The position numbers were made by a program, and so were the translations under genes. The notes under the pieces are model-generated. The model saw only the letters and a program-made list of their open reading frames with translations, did no database searches and was not told where the DNA came from. Source: CAXBES01 sp963974915 (lineage in GTDB: Bacteria > Bacteroidota > Bacteroidia > Flavobacteriales > Flavobacteriaceae). From it: a stretch of DNA of 64,000 nt. Where the stretch lies: positions 1 through 64,000 of the forward strand of contig CAXBES010000008.1 of assembly GCA_963974915.1 (NCBI GenBank), written 5' to 3'. Below are positions 1 through 9,513 of this stretch, piece after piece (position 1 is the stretch's first letter; each line of letters begins with the position of its first letter).

Positions 1-63
1 CCTGCGTTGCACTACGCTCAGGACAGGCTTCTCGTCCAGCAAGTTTCTTCAAATTATAAGTAT

Positions 64-92
64 AAAAAAAGCTCCAGATTTCTCTGAAGCTT
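64..92 (-). terminator. Rho-independent terminator after tRNA-fMet
   Basis: On the minus strand an 8-bp stem (plus-strand arms 71-78 and 83-90, one G-U wobble) closes a GAAA tetraloop and is followed by seven Us (plus-strand A run 64-70). It lies 5 bases past the 3' end of the tRNA, as expected for a tRNA terminator. Confidence 0.8.
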
Positions 93-97
93 CCTAG

Positions 98-156
<59 letters not shown>

Positions 157-170
<14 letters not shown>

Positions 171-323
171 ATGTATGTTATAAAATCGAACTAAAATCGA
201 TTTACTTATTATTGTTATTTGCACAGAACGAGTAGGTACCCTGTCCTGAGCGTAGTCGAAGGATAATGCTCTATCCCGCGATGTATGTTATGAAATCGAA
301 TTAAAATCGATTTACTTATTATT
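157..323. repeat. Partial duplication of tRNA-fMet 5' end and promoter region
   Basis: Bases 157-213 recur at 267-323 with only two mismatches in 57 (offset 110). Each copy contains the first 14 nt of the tRNA plus about 43 nt upstream of it (minus-strand sense). The second copy breaks off inside the D arm, so it is a decayed tRNA start and possibly a second promoter. The intervening DNA holds a REP-like motif (240-256). The rest of the gene-free stretch to 487 (324-487) shows nothing else I can name apart from the presumed promoter region of the next gene. Confidence 0.85.
240..256 (+). repeat. REP-like motif, inverted partner at 11-27
   Basis: The 17-mer CCTGTCCTGAGCGTAGT at 240-256 is the exact reverse complement of 11-27, so the two copies form an inverted pair around the tRNA-fMet gene. 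I recall similar CTGTCCTGAGCGTAGTCGAAGG strings as dispersed intergenic elements in diverse bacterial genomes; that cannot be verified here. No transposase is nearby. Confidence 0.6.
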
Positions 324-487
324 TAGACAACTTTCCCGGCTCTAAACCTTTGGGCATTGAACCCAACAAATTATCTGGACGGCAAAGATACAAAGGATTT
401 TAATGTTTACAAACCTAAGTAACATTTAATTTTAACAAAAACTCATAAAGATTTCGTTGCTAGAAAGTTGTTCGTTATTTTTAATAT

Positions 488-2047
488 ATGACAAAAAAAA
501 TTCGCTTTACGATCTTTTCAATCCTCGGTGCTCTTGTGGCTCTGCTAATAAGTGTCATCCTTATTAATACCTTTCTAAAAAATAAAGTTGAAAATTTTAT
601 CACGACTCGCCTTCCAGATAACATAACTCAAACGTACGAACATCTCGACCTCGATAGCTTTAACGGCACTCTAACTTTTAAAAACGTTTCGGTAGGTATT
701 AAAAGTAAGGTAAAAGACTCTATACATACCACCGTCAACGTTTCAGAATTTGTGATAGAAGACATTAGCTATTGGGACTACCTTGTAAATAGTGAGATTA
801 GAATAGAAGATATTAAGCTTCGGAAACCCGAAATCATTTACCACAAACATCATTTTACACCTCCAAAAGATTCAGCCAAACCCTTATTGAAAATATTTAA
901 ACCTATTAGAATAGACGAATTAAGTATCGATAATGCAACGTTAACCATCCTGGATAAAGGTAAAGCCGAAATAGTTCTTTATTCTGAAAACACTACCGTA
1001 GAAATTGACGATATCCTAATAAGCGCAGCTACTCTTTCTAACCGACTGCCCTTCGAGTTTGGGGATTATGACGCTAAATCTGATTCCATATTTGTAAAAA
1101 TGAATCCTTATGAAAATCTTTCAGCTAAAAATTTTCTACTAAAAAACCATACGGCGACGGTCGAAAATATAAAACTGAAGACTAAATACTCGAAAAGTGA
1201 ATTATCCAGGATCATTCCGAAGGAAAGAGACCATTTCAATGTAGATCTGGAAAAACTAACGCTTCAGAATATAAATTTTGGTTTTCAGAAAAGAAAACTC
1301 TTCTTTAAGAGCTCATCCATAACCTTCGACCAAATATCGGCGGCAATCTATAGGGACAAATTAGTAAAAGACGACCCCACCATAAAGCCTCTTTACAGTA
1401 AGCTATTGCGAGAACTACCTTTTGATCTTACCATCGATTCAGCGTTTGTTAACAAAGGTAATTTGATCTATAAGGAGCGAATAAAGGAAGACAATTCGGG
1501 AGGGAGTGTATCCTTTAAGAATGTTGAAGCTAAAGTATACAATGTAAGCAACACCTATAAATCTCCTTCTAAAACAAAAATAAATGCAAACGCAACGTTT
1601 ATGAAAAACACTCCTTTTACAATAGATTGGAGTTTCGATGTCAACAACCTAACAGATCGGTTTTTAGTTAAAGTCGATGTGGGCGCGATTAATGCAACAG
1701 ATTTGAACCAATTTACCGAACCCAATTTAGGAATTAGATTAACCGGAGCACTCAACAAAACATATATGACAACCAGCGGAGACAGAAATATTGCGCGGTC
1801 TGATATGAAAATAAATTATGATGACTTTAAAGTAAATATCCTTGATAAAGATGGTAAGGAAAAAAATAAATTGTTGTCTGCGATTGCGAACATCTTTATT
1901 TCTAAAGACAGTAAAAAAGATACCGACAATTACAGGGAAGCATCATTTGAAGTCACACCTAACAGAACAAAATCTTTCTTTAACTACGCATGGTTAAATA
2001 TAAAAGAAGGTCTTATAAAAAGCATGACCGGCAGGAATAAAGACTAG
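488..2047 (+). CDS. AsmA/DUF748-like membrane-anchored protein
   Basis: A 519-aa protein with one N-terminal membrane anchor (about residues 7-29) and a long extracytoplasmic part rich in alternating beta-type segments of the form 'a-I-D-x-L-x-I-x-N'. That layout fits the AsmA/DUF748 group, proteins thought to act in envelope lipid transport or outer-membrane maintenance. No catalytic motif is visible. It is monocistronic as far as can be seen: a tRNA lies upstream and a convergent gene downstream, and the two stop codons overlap in one CTAG (2044-2047). Function is inferred from architecture only; a generic periplasmic protein of unknown role remains possible. Confidence 0.6.
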   Translation: MTKKIRFTIFSILGALVALLISVILINTFLKNKVENFITTRLPDNITQTYEHLDLDSFNGTLTFKNVSVGIKSKVKDSIHTTVNVSEFVIEDISYWDYLVNSEIRIEDIKLRKPEIIYHKHHFTPPKDSAKPLLKIFKPIRIDELSIDNATLTILDKGKAEIVLYSENTTVEIDDILISAATLSNRLPFEFGDYDAKSDSIFVKMNPYENLSAKNFLLKNHTATVENIKLKTKYSKSELSRIIPKERDHFNVDLEKLTLQNINFGFQKRKLFFKSSSITFDQISAAIYRDKLVKDDPTIKPLYSKLLRELPFDLTIDSAFVNKGNLIYKERIKEDNSGGSVSFKNVEAKVYNVSNTYKSPSKTKINANATFMKNTPFTIDWSFDVNNLTDRFLVKVDVGAINATDLNQFTEPNLGIRLTGALNKTYMTTSGDRNIARSDMKINYDDFKVNILDKDGKEKNKLLSAIANIFISKDSKKDTDNYREASFEVTPNRTKSFFNYAWLNIKEGLIKSMTGRNKD

Positions 2048-2409
2048 TCCCCTCTCCCGTTAGCGATCCATGCTATTGCATCCAGACGATCTTCCGTAGA
2101 AAAACTCTTTATAGTAGCATTAGAAAATAAATTTTCAATGCTACCACATAATTTCACCCATTTACGGTTAGAAACAACGGCAATTCTATTAAACTTCCTG
2201 TCATTAGCCACTTTGAATTTAATTTCTTTAATTACGGCTAATAAATGGAACTCTTCAATATTACTATCCTCTAAATAAAGATTTATCTTATCGTAAAGCT
2301 GAAACTTCTGCCTTATTAATTCTTGAAGTTTTAAAACTGTTCCTTCATCAAAATTTCCTTCGATAAGAAAGCCAACAGTATCTTCAGAAAAACTGAAAGT
2401 TGAAAACAT
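2044..2409 (-). CDS. SpoIIAA-like / STAS-SEC14 domain protein, copy 1
   Basis: A 121-aa soluble protein with the look of the SpoIIAA-like family (PF11964): an early beta hairpin (VGFLIEGNFDEG), a central strand 'INLYLED', a segment 'KFNRIAVVSNRKWVKLCGSI', and a terminal 'FSTEDRLDAIAWI'. These folds resemble STAS and SEC14 domains and are often single-domain proteins of unknown role. The next gene upstream (2484-2840) is a clear paralogue in the same orientation, 74 nt away, so the pair arose by tandem duplication. The stop codon overlaps that of the convergent AsmA-like gene. Confidence 0.75.
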   Translation of the reverse strand: MFSTFSFSEDTVGFLIEGNFDEGTVLKLQELIRQKFQLYDKINLYLEDSNIEEFHLLAVIKEIKFKVANDRKFNRIAVVSNRKWVKLCGSIENLFSNATIKSFSTEDRLDAIAWIANGRGD

Positions 2410-2483
2410 TTGGTGGTGGGTTAGGTTTGTTCTTTTAAATATAAGGAAAAAAGCAGCTACTTATGCGAACCTATAAAACAAAT

Positions 2484-2840
2484 TTAATTTTTAGTTATCC
2501 AATACATTGCATCCATACGATCTTCAGATGTAAAATTCTTAATTTCAGTATTTGCAACTAAATTGTCCAATGATGATAATAGATGAATCCATTTTCGATT
2601 GGTTACGACTGCAACTTTAGAAAGCCTGCTTGAATATTCAACAGGAAACAAAGTAGCGATAAAAACAGAATTAAATGTAAAACTTTGTATTCCGTTATCT
2701 TCAATATATAAGTTGATGGTATCAAACTCCTCAAGCTTTTCCAGTATTTGATTTTTGAGATTCTGAATGGCCGTTTTATCCATAACTCCTTCAATTATAT
2801 AACCTACAGTGTTTCGTGAAAAACTAAAATCCACTTGCAT
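2484..2840 (-). CDS. SpoIIAA-like / STAS-SEC14 domain protein, copy 2
   Basis: A 118-aa paralogue of the downstream gene (2044-2409). It shares the N-terminal 'FSFSxxTVGxxIEG', the 'INLYIED' strand, the block 'KVAVVTNRKW' and the C-terminal 'SEDRMDAMYWI'. Residues between these blocks have diverged, so duplication is not recent. No enzymatic residues stand out. The gene begins with ATG at 2840; upstream 2841-2990 is AT-rich and holds no further gene. Confidence 0.75.
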   Translation of the reverse strand: MQVDFSFSRNTVGYIIEGVMDKTAIQNLKNQILEKLEEFDTINLYIEDNGIQSFTFNSVFIATLFPVEYSSRLSKVAVVTNRKWIHLLSSLDNLVANTEIKNFTSEDRMDAMYWITKN

Positions 2841-2990
2841 AATAATTTCCGATTTTTTTTATACCGCAAAGTTAGAAAATGAAAGTAGTCATCTTAAATA
2901 TATAGAATGTTCTGTATCAGCAATCTAGCGAATTTCATCGAAAACACATATTTTCAGACTTACTTTTGGCTAATACTATCAAGAAAGTGC

Positions 2991-3170
2991 CTATTGTTCA
3001 ATACTTTCGGATGTAAATGAAATTAACGCCCCATCTTCAAAAGTAGTGGATACCGAAATGGGATTACAGCATACTTCACAATCTTCAATATATTGCTGAG
3101 ATACCGATATATCCAACAACATTGAAATCTCTTCCCAACAATAAGGACACTGAAAAAAATGTTCTTGCAT
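2991..3170 (-). CDS. CPXCG-type cysteine-rich small protein (59 aa)
   Basis: A small complete frame, ATG at 3170 to TAG at 2991. It encodes MQEHFFQCPYCWEEISMLLD at the N terminus, then a second cysteine pair 'DCEVCCNPI' and an acidic tail. The two Cys pairs (C8/C11 and C31/C34-35) form a zinc-ribbon-like layout typical of the short 'CPXCG motif cysteine-rich' family (PF14255), here with CPYCW in place of CPxCG. It starts 14 nt after the patatin gene's stop, on the same strand, so it is probably co-transcribed. Function unknown. Confidence 0.85.
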   Translation of the reverse strand: MQEHFFQCPYCWEEISMLLDISVSQQYIEDCEVCCNPISVSTTFEDGALISFTSESIEQ

Positions 3171-3184
3171 ACTTTTAGAGTTAA

Positions 3185-4912
3185 TTATTGCAATAGATCA
3201 TTATCCCTGAACTGATCGTGTAATGCCTTACTAACAAATTTATATCCCGCCTTCTTAACATAAAAGAAATTTGCCAAACTAGAAAGCATTTTAGACTTCA
3301 CCATATACTTCACTAAATACCCGATCCGGTTTTTAATCCGTTTTTTATATTTCTTTTCGAAATCTTTAAATGATATCTTCGGAAAGGGAAGCACAGAAAT
3401 ACTTGCATCTTCACCATAAGTAGCAATATCTAATTGCTCATCAAAATTTCTTAGCACTCTCATATCCGGAATAATAGGAAAGAACTTTGCCCCCGTAGGA
3501 TCCTTTGGAGGTATCGAAAATTCATATCGCTCCTTGGAAGCCGGAGTCGCTGCGACCCCTAATCTGTCTTCAACTTGCTCCGCAGCTAATGCAAAATGAT
3601 ATCTTAAGAAATTCTGACAATTCTTTCTGCCTAATTGAAAATCATGCTTCCGAAGATCTTTATGTAAAAAACCCGCAAAACCTCCAATGGGCGCAGAAGC
3701 CAAATCACTTTTAGGTCTAACCCATTTCCCGTTTTTTTCGATTTTCCGAATGGGTGCAACCAGAAATTTTGTACGATCACTGGTGTCTAAAGCATCCAAT
3801 ATTCCATCCTGGTTAAACATGACTTGATTCCGAAGTGACTTTACCAAACCCCCAACAATATCCATTATTCCGCTCCCGGTTTCTGCCACATCGTGATCCT
3901 TATTTGGAAATGGATCAATCATTAAAACCGCATATTTTTCCTTTTTACAATGCTCCGGATTCTTTTCCTTTAAAACTTTTAGTCCAATTCCGTAGGGCTC
4001 ATTATTAATTACACCGCCATCTACAGAGTTAAAGGTGTAAATATCATCTTCGGGTAGCAACGCCCTTACCCCTTTTGCATTGTTAAACAAGTATTTTGGA
4101 TAGCGCTTAATATATTCAGAAGAGACCTTCAACTCACGAGACTCCAAACCAATTGGGAATGCAGCAGTGCTTAGGGTAGCGTCTTTTAAATATTGAATAT
4201 GATGTTGATTCGAGATATCTAAAACGTAATAGAGATCATCTTCATTTTCCGGAATTCCCTCGGGAAAATGATCGTTTTTCAGTTTATATCTTAAAAAACC
4301 TCCATGATTGGTAATGACCGTTCCTTTAGAAGTATCACCTCCACTATCGTCAAAATCAACCATAAAATTGATCCCTCTTAAATTGGTTGTGGTTAAAATA
4401 ACATCAAGACTATTAGAAGCATATTTAGGAATCGCACGTTGTTCACCAACTTTTAAAGCCCGCTCCGCAATAACATCAATAGGCTTAGTATTTAAAAGCG
4501 ATCTTACCTCCCCATAAGTTCGTAGATCATCCTCATCAAGCAACTTTTCTAAGGTGTCACTATCGGCGTCATCTGCCATTTCTACCCAGCTTTTATAAAA
4601 AATGTTCCCTTCACCAGTCTTGTTAGACCTATTGTAACTTTTAAAATTTTTATCGGCTAAAGCCAGTAAAGTAAGCGTTCCCGAAATTCCTCCGGCAGAC
4701 GAACCACTTATAACATCGATCTCCACATTGTGCATAGGAATAGAATGATCGTATTCAGGATGCGATTCACCCAACGTCCTGTTCTTTTCTTTTGCCTGTT
4801 CCCAAAGATCTAATGTTTCTAATAAATAATCCAGTACCCCCGAGGTGTATGCCCCCGCAGAAACGGCACCCGCCATCGTGATACATAGTTTAAAAGTGTT
4901 CTCGTCCCCCAT
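3185..4912 (-). CDS. Patatin-like phospholipase
   Basis: A 575-aa protein with the catalytic dyad of the patatin family: nucleophile elbow G-S-S-A-G at 70-74 (Ser72) and the D-G-G motif at 298-300 (Asp298). The oxyanion-hole region is the early 'MAGAVSAGAYTSG'. Patatins are lipid acyl hydrolases acting on phospholipids or other acyl esters. The protein is longer than a bare patatin domain (about 200-300 aa); the C-terminal 250 residues are basic near the end and lack an obvious second domain. No signal peptide is visible, so it is probably cytoplasmic or membrane-peripheral. Substrate is not predictable from sequence. Confidence 0.85.
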   Translation of the reverse strand: MGDENTFKLCITMAGAVSAGAYTSGVLDYLLETLDLWEQAKEKNRTLGESHPEYDHSIPMHNVEIDVISGSSAGGISGTLTLLALADKNFKSYNRSNKTGEGNIFYKSWVEMADDADSDTLEKLLDEDDLRTYGEVRSLLNTKPIDVIAERALKVGEQRAIPKYASNSLDVILTTTNLRGINFMVDFDDSGGDTSKGTVITNHGGFLRYKLKNDHFPEGIPENEDDLYYVLDISNQHHIQYLKDATLSTAAFPIGLESRELKVSSEYIKRYPKYLFNNAKGVRALLPEDDIYTFNSVDGGVINNEPYGIGLKVLKEKNPEHCKKEKYAVLMIDPFPNKDHDVAETGSGIMDIVGGLVKSLRNQVMFNQDGILDALDTSDRTKFLVAPIRKIEKNGKWVRPKSDLASAPIGGFAGFLHKDLRKHDFQLGRKNCQNFLRYHFALAAEQVEDRLGVAATPASKERYEFSIPPKDPTGAKFFPIIPDMRVLRNFDEQLDIATYGEDASISVLPFPKISFKDFEKKYKKRIKNRIGYLVKYMVKSKMLSSLANFFYVKKAGYKFVSKALHDQFRDNDLLQ

Positions 4913-5023
4913 AATTATAAAAAATTAAACAATTGCTTTATAAACAGCAAGTTATAATTTTAAACAATAACAAAAGACAGGCTTTTCCCCCTTTTTTAAT
5001 TCTACTTTTATCTCTTCGGAAAA

Positions 5024-6343
5024 CTATATTTCAACATTTAATAATTGCCCCGTTAACTGTAGTAATTGCAACTCGGCTAATTTCGCTTGATATTTCGCAA
5101 GATTTTTATTGGTTTGAGCGTTCAGTAAATTAATCTGTGCCTGCCGAAGCTCAAGAGACGTGATCTGTCCCAATTTATAACGCTCGTTAGAACGCTCATA
5201 GTTATTTTTGGCAGTTCGTACATTCTGTTCCTGCAATTGAAAAATTGCAATCCTGTTCTCGTAATCTCCCTGTGCATTAGCAATATCTCTTTTTACTTCG
5301 GAAATGATCTGAGATTTAAGCAACTCCTGATTTTCAGATAAAACTCTGGCATTTTTTACACCGGTAATCCCACTCCCACCGTCAAACAAATTCCAACTCA
5401 AACTTACTCCCGCTGCAAAACCCACCGTATTACTGGTCGCGGCAAAATTGGTGGAAGGAAAATTCCCTTCATTCCAACCATAGGAACCCGTAAGACCTAC
5501 CGAAGGCAAATAGACAGATTTACTGGCCATATAATTATAATCACTTATCGCTATATTCTTTTCAGCCTGAAGCAATCTAACATTATTGGTATCTACTACT
5601 GTTAGAAAATTATCAAGTACCAACCTATCGGTAAACCTAACAACAGTATCCACTTTAAAATCTCTTGTTAGATCAGAATTCAATACCACACTTAGATCTC
5701 GTTTGGTATTTTCCAACAATTGCCTCGAATTCATTAAATTAATACTATCAGTGACAATATCCACTTCAGCATTTAATACATCTAACTTGTTGTTCTGTCC
5801 GTATTCAAATCCGTACTCTGCTCTCGTCAATCGGTCTTTTGTATTCTGAAAGGTTTCTTCCAGCACAACCACATTTTCTGTTATCCTGGCAACTTCGAAA
5901 TAAACGGTAAATAACTGAAGCAAGGTATTCTCGATCGTCTCCCTTACCTGTAATTCACTAAGATCGTATTCCTCCTTTAACCGCTTGTAATCATACCAGC
6001 GTCCCAATCCGTCGAACAGTGTATAACTCAAGTTTAAAGAAGCGTTATATCTTGTAGTTTCTGCTCCATCCACTATATTCGTAGATCCATCCTGAAAGGA
6101 CACTTCCTGGTCTTCAACATTGTAATTAGCTCCCGCATTTCCCGTTAGAGCCGGTAAAAATCCCGAATTGAGGATTCCTTTGTTGTTTTCTGCTATTAAT
6201 AGATTGTTTGAAGCGATCGTTATTCCGAAGTTATTTTCAAGAGTTTCCACTATCGCTTCCTTCTTGGTAAGCAAATCCAATTCCTGGGCGTTTACACTTC
6301 CAACAAATAATAGCAATATACAACAGTAATTAATGTACTTCAT
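5024..6343 (-). CDS. TolC-family outer-membrane efflux channel
   Basis: A 439-aa protein with an N-terminal signal peptide (cleavage near VNAQ, residues 17-20) and two repeats rich in long alpha-helical coiled coil ending in 'RYKLGQITSLELRQAQINLL', typical of outer-membrane efflux proteins (OEP repeats). It would form the trimeric exit duct for the RND pump encoded just upstream: its start (6343) overlaps the pump's stop (6330) by 14 nt, showing translational coupling. The three-gene order adaptor-pump-channel is standard. No local regulator gene is present. Confidence 0.9.
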   Translation of the reverse strand: MKYINYCCILLLFVGSVNAQELDLLTKKEAIVETLENNFGITIASNNLLIAENNKGILNSGFLPALTGNAGANYNVEDQEVSFQDGSTNIVDGAETTRYNASLNLSYTLFDGLGRWYDYKRLKEEYDLSELQVRETIENTLLQLFTVYFEVARITENVVVLEETFQNTKDRLTRAEYGFEYGQNNKLDVLNAEVDIVTDSINLMNSRQLLENTKRDLSVVLNSDLTRDFKVDTVVRFTDRLVLDNFLTVVDTNNVRLLQAEKNIAISDYNYMASKSVYLPSVGLTGSYGWNEGNFPSTNFAATSNTVGFAAGVSLSWNLFDGGSGITGVKNARVLSENQELLKSQIISEVKRDIANAQGDYENRIAIFQLQEQNVRTAKNNYERSNERYKLGQITSLELRQAQINLLNAQTNKNLAKYQAKLAELQLLQLTGQLLNVEI

Positions 6344-9300
6344 TCTGTTCTTTTATGGCGCGTTCTACTTCTTCTTTTTCAATTTTCTTTCCGGTCATCA
6401 ACCATTTACTTCCCGTCTTTATCGAATTCGTGGTCGATAAAAGTATAGGAAGAATGATTAAAGTTAAAACCGTTGCAATCGCAATTCCGTAAGCGATAGA
6501 GATCGCCATAGGCTTAAGAAACTGAGCTTGTCTGCTCTTTTCCAGCAAAAGGGGTGCTATTCCTGCAACAGTAGTTAATGATGTAAGAAAAATTGCTCTG
6601 AAACGCGAACGACCCGCCTGATATAATGCTTCATCAAATTTCATCCCCTCCTTCAAATAAGAATTAAACTTCCCTATTAAAACCAGGCCGTCATTAACCA
6701 TGATCCCGATCAAGGCAATAATTCCTAAAGCCGATAAAATATTTATAGGAAAATCATGGAACCAATGCCCCCAGGCAACAGCAATAAAACTAAAAGGGAT
6801 CATTAGTAATAATAGTAACGGCTGACTGTAACTTCTGAAAGTAAAGGCTATTACGATATAAATTAAAAATAAAACTATCGGCACTACTGTATTCGCAGAC
6901 TCCGATAATTTATTTCGCTCCCTGTTCTGTCCTTCATACGATGCCGATACAGAGGTATACTTCGACATGATCTCGGGCATAATTACATTTTTAATTTCGT
7001 CCAGGATTTCTACCGGACTTCCATTAGGATCTTTTAAATCTGCATTAATTTGAATTTCACGCCTTCCATCTAAATGACTAATAGACTCATCACCACGTTT
7101 AATTTCATAAGTTGCTATTTCACCAAATGGCACACGCTCACCTGTGGGTGTAACAATACGCATATCGTCTAGATCGTTTATAGACTCTCTGTTTTCCCGG
7201 TCGTATCGAACCCAAACACGAATTTCATCTTGTCCGCGTTGAAAACGTTGCGCCTGTAACCCGAAGAATCCTGATCTAATCTGTGCCATCACATCTCTCA
7301 AATTGAGACCTAAAGAATAGGCACTTGGCTTTAATTCAACATTGATCTCCTTTATTCCTTCAGGATCTGTATCGGTGATATCGGTAAGCAAAGGGTTTAG
7401 TTCTAAATTCTGTCGTAATTCGGTTTTTGCAGCTTTTAATTCTTCCGAATTGTTTCCTAAAAGTGAAACCGACACCGGATTTCCACCAAAGTTTCCTCCA
7501 GACCCAAACGAAAGGCGCTCTACTCCATTTACAACACCGGTCTCTTCACGAATTGAATTCGTGATCGCCTGCGAATCGAAATCTCTATCCTCTCCAGGTA
7601 GTAAGTTTACATTTAAAGAAGCCTTGTTATTTCCCGGCCCTACACGCTTTATAATGTTCTGGACTACCTGTAAATTCCCGGTCTGCTTAACCGTGTACTC
7701 TTCATTAACTCGCCATGCCGCAGCTTCAACATAAGAAATAATTGAATCTGTGATCTTCGGATTCGTCCCCTCGGGCATTAAAAGATCAATACTCACCCTG
7801 TCACTCGCAATACGAGGAAAGAAAGATTGCTTTATAATTCCTCCTTGAAATGAACCTACCGTTAAGATCATGATCGCCAATAGAATAGCGAAAGTGATAA
7901 AACGTTGCTGAAGGGCAAAACGCAGTACCGGACTGTAAATACGATCCCGACAATAACTCATAAAGCGATCTCCGTATTCATTGAATTTCCGTAATTTGAA
8001 AAACAGCTTGTCAATTCCTTTGCGTTCTTTATTTACATCAGATTTCACTAGTGCCTTAGAGTGAGCAATATGCGCAGGAAGTATGATTAATGCCTCGACC
8101 AAAGAAACAATTAAAGTAAGCATCACAATAACAGAAACTTCGCTAAAAATATCCCCAATTCTACCCTCGAGATAAAGGAAGGTGGAAAAAGCTAAAACTG
8201 TCGTTAATATCGCCGAAATAATAGCAGGTAACACCTCCATTGTACCATCAATCGCAGCTTGAACTCTACCTTTTCCCATTTCATAGTGCTGATAAATGTT
8301 TTCTGAAATAACAATTCCATCATCAACCAGGATCCCGATAACGATGATCATTCCAAAAAGGGAAAGCACATTAATGGTTACGTTAAAAGATGAAGCAAAA
8401 ATAAACATCCCTAGAAACGCAACGGGTAATCCCAGAGCTACCCAAAATGCCAAACGGGTATTAAGGAAAAAGGATAAGAATAACAGCACAAGTAGGATTC
8501 CCACTCCACCATTTTCTAACAACAGCTGTGTTCTTTGTTGAAGTCTAATGGACGAATCACTTACCACATCTATCTTTACTCCGGTCTGCTTCTCGTTAAA
8601 AATCTCAATGTACTCGTTAACTTTTTCAGCCGCAGAGATCAAGTCTTCACTGTTCGTATTTGTAATTTCTACATTTACAGCAATGTTACCATTAAAATAA
8701 GAAGCATTGGGTGTTTCAGAAAAACGATCCCTTACCGTGGCCACATCCTGTAAACGAACTACCGTACCATCTGCTCGGGCTCTAACCACCAAATTATTAA
8801 GCTCATCCCCATAGTACGAACGATTATTAGCGCGTATAAGGTAATCTTCAGCATTAGTCTTAATGTTACCCCCTGTAGTTAAAATGTTAGCCTGAGAAAC
8901 TGCTCCGGCAACTTCAGCAAAGGTTAGATCGTAAGCGAGCAGATCATTTTCACGAACCGCGATCTCTATTTCCTCTTCAGGATAACCGGAAATAGAGATC
9001 TGAGAAATCCCTTCCATGGTTCTAAGGTCGTTCTCTATTTGACGCCCAATTTGTTTTAAGGAAGAAAGATTTACCCCTTCACCACTAATTGCAAAATCTA
9101 TGGTCTGCCTGATATTTTCTTGTTTGGCCACAACCAGTGGCTCCATACCCGTAGGATAATTAGGCACCCTGTCAACAGCATTTTTTACTTCGGAAAGCAT
9201 TACGTCGATGTTTTCACCAGATTCAATTTCAACAGAGATACTCCCACCATTTTCTCGAGATACAGAAGTTACCCGCTCTACTCCAACCAGACCTTTTAAA

Positions 9301-9512
9301 TTATCCTCAATTTTTAACACTACTCCTTCTTCTATCTCCTCGGGAGCCGCTCCGGGATAACTAATGCTTATTGAAATGATCTTCGAATCTACTAATGGAA
9401 AAAACGAAGATTTTAATTGAAGAATACCAATGGTTCCGAATATAACAAACGACAGTATAACCACATTTACGGCAACTTCATACCTGATAAAAAAACTGAT
9501 AAGATTCCGCAT
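6330..9512 (-). CDS. RND efflux pump, inner-membrane permease (AcrB/HAE family)
   Basis: A 1060-aa protein with the internal two-fold repeat of RND transporters: a TM helix at the N terminus, a large periplasmic loop, a block of helices, and the same again. The proton-relay pair is present in TM4 (G-I-L-V-D-D-G-I, Asp397-Asp398) with the matching 'GIMVNDGLVL' in TM10, as in drug and lipid exporters of the hydrophobe/amphiphile type. It couples proton influx to export through the adaptor (9514-10692) and the TolC-like channel (5024-6343). The adaptor stop and pump start are separated by one base. Substrate cannot be told from sequence. Confidence 0.93.
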   Translation of the reverse strand: MRNLISFFIRYEVAVNVVILSFVIFGTIGILQLKSSFFPLVDSKIISISISYPGAAPEEIEEGVVLKIEDNLKGLVGVERVTSVSRENGGSISVEIESGENIDVMLSEVKNAVDRVPNYPTGMEPLVVAKQENIRQTIDFAISGEGVNLSSLKQIGRQIENDLRTMEGISQISISGYPEEEIEIAVRENDLLAYDLTFAEVAGAVSQANILTTGGNIKTNAEDYLIRANNRSYYGDELNNLVVRARADGTVVRLQDVATVRDRFSETPNASYFNGNIAVNVEITNTNSEDLISAAEKVNEYIEIFNEKQTGVKIDVVSDSSIRLQQRTQLLLENGGVGILLVLLFLSFFLNTRLAFWVALGLPVAFLGMFIFASSFNVTINVLSLFGMIIVIGILVDDGIVISENIYQHYEMGKGRVQAAIDGTMEVLPAIISAILTTVLAFSTFLYLEGRIGDIFSEVSVIVMLTLIVSLVEALIILPAHIAHSKALVKSDVNKERKGIDKLFFKLRKFNEYGDRFMSYCRDRIYSPVLRFALQQRFITFAILLAIMILTVGSFQGGIIKQSFFPRIASDRVSIDLLMPEGTNPKITDSIISYVEAAAWRVNEEYTVKQTGNLQVVQNIIKRVGPGNNKASLNVNLLPGEDRDFDSQAITNSIREETGVVNGVERLSFGSGGNFGGNPVSVSLLGNNSEELKAAKTELRQNLELNPLLTDITDTDPEGIKEINVELKPSAYSLGLNLRDVMAQIRSGFFGLQAQRFQRGQDEIRVWVRYDRENRESINDLDDMRIVTPTGERVPFGEIATYEIKRGDESISHLDGRREIQINADLKDPNGSPVEILDEIKNVIMPEIMSKYTSVSASYEGQNRERNKLSESANTVVPIVLFLIYIVIAFTFRSYSQPLLLLLMIPFSFIAVAWGHWFHDFPINILSALGIIALIGIMVNDGLVLIGKFNSYLKEGMKFDEALYQAGRSRFRAIFLTSLTTVAGIAPLLLEKSRQAQFLKPMAISIAYGIAIATVLTLIILPILLSTTNSIKTGSKWLMTGKKIEKEEVERAIKEQNEVH

Positions 9513-9513
9513 G

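Noticed and set aside
7342..7734. Antisense frame of 130 codons within the RND pump gene
   Set aside because: It is a shadow of the strongly conserved pump frame; the product is low-complexity Ser/Pro/Phe without domain features.
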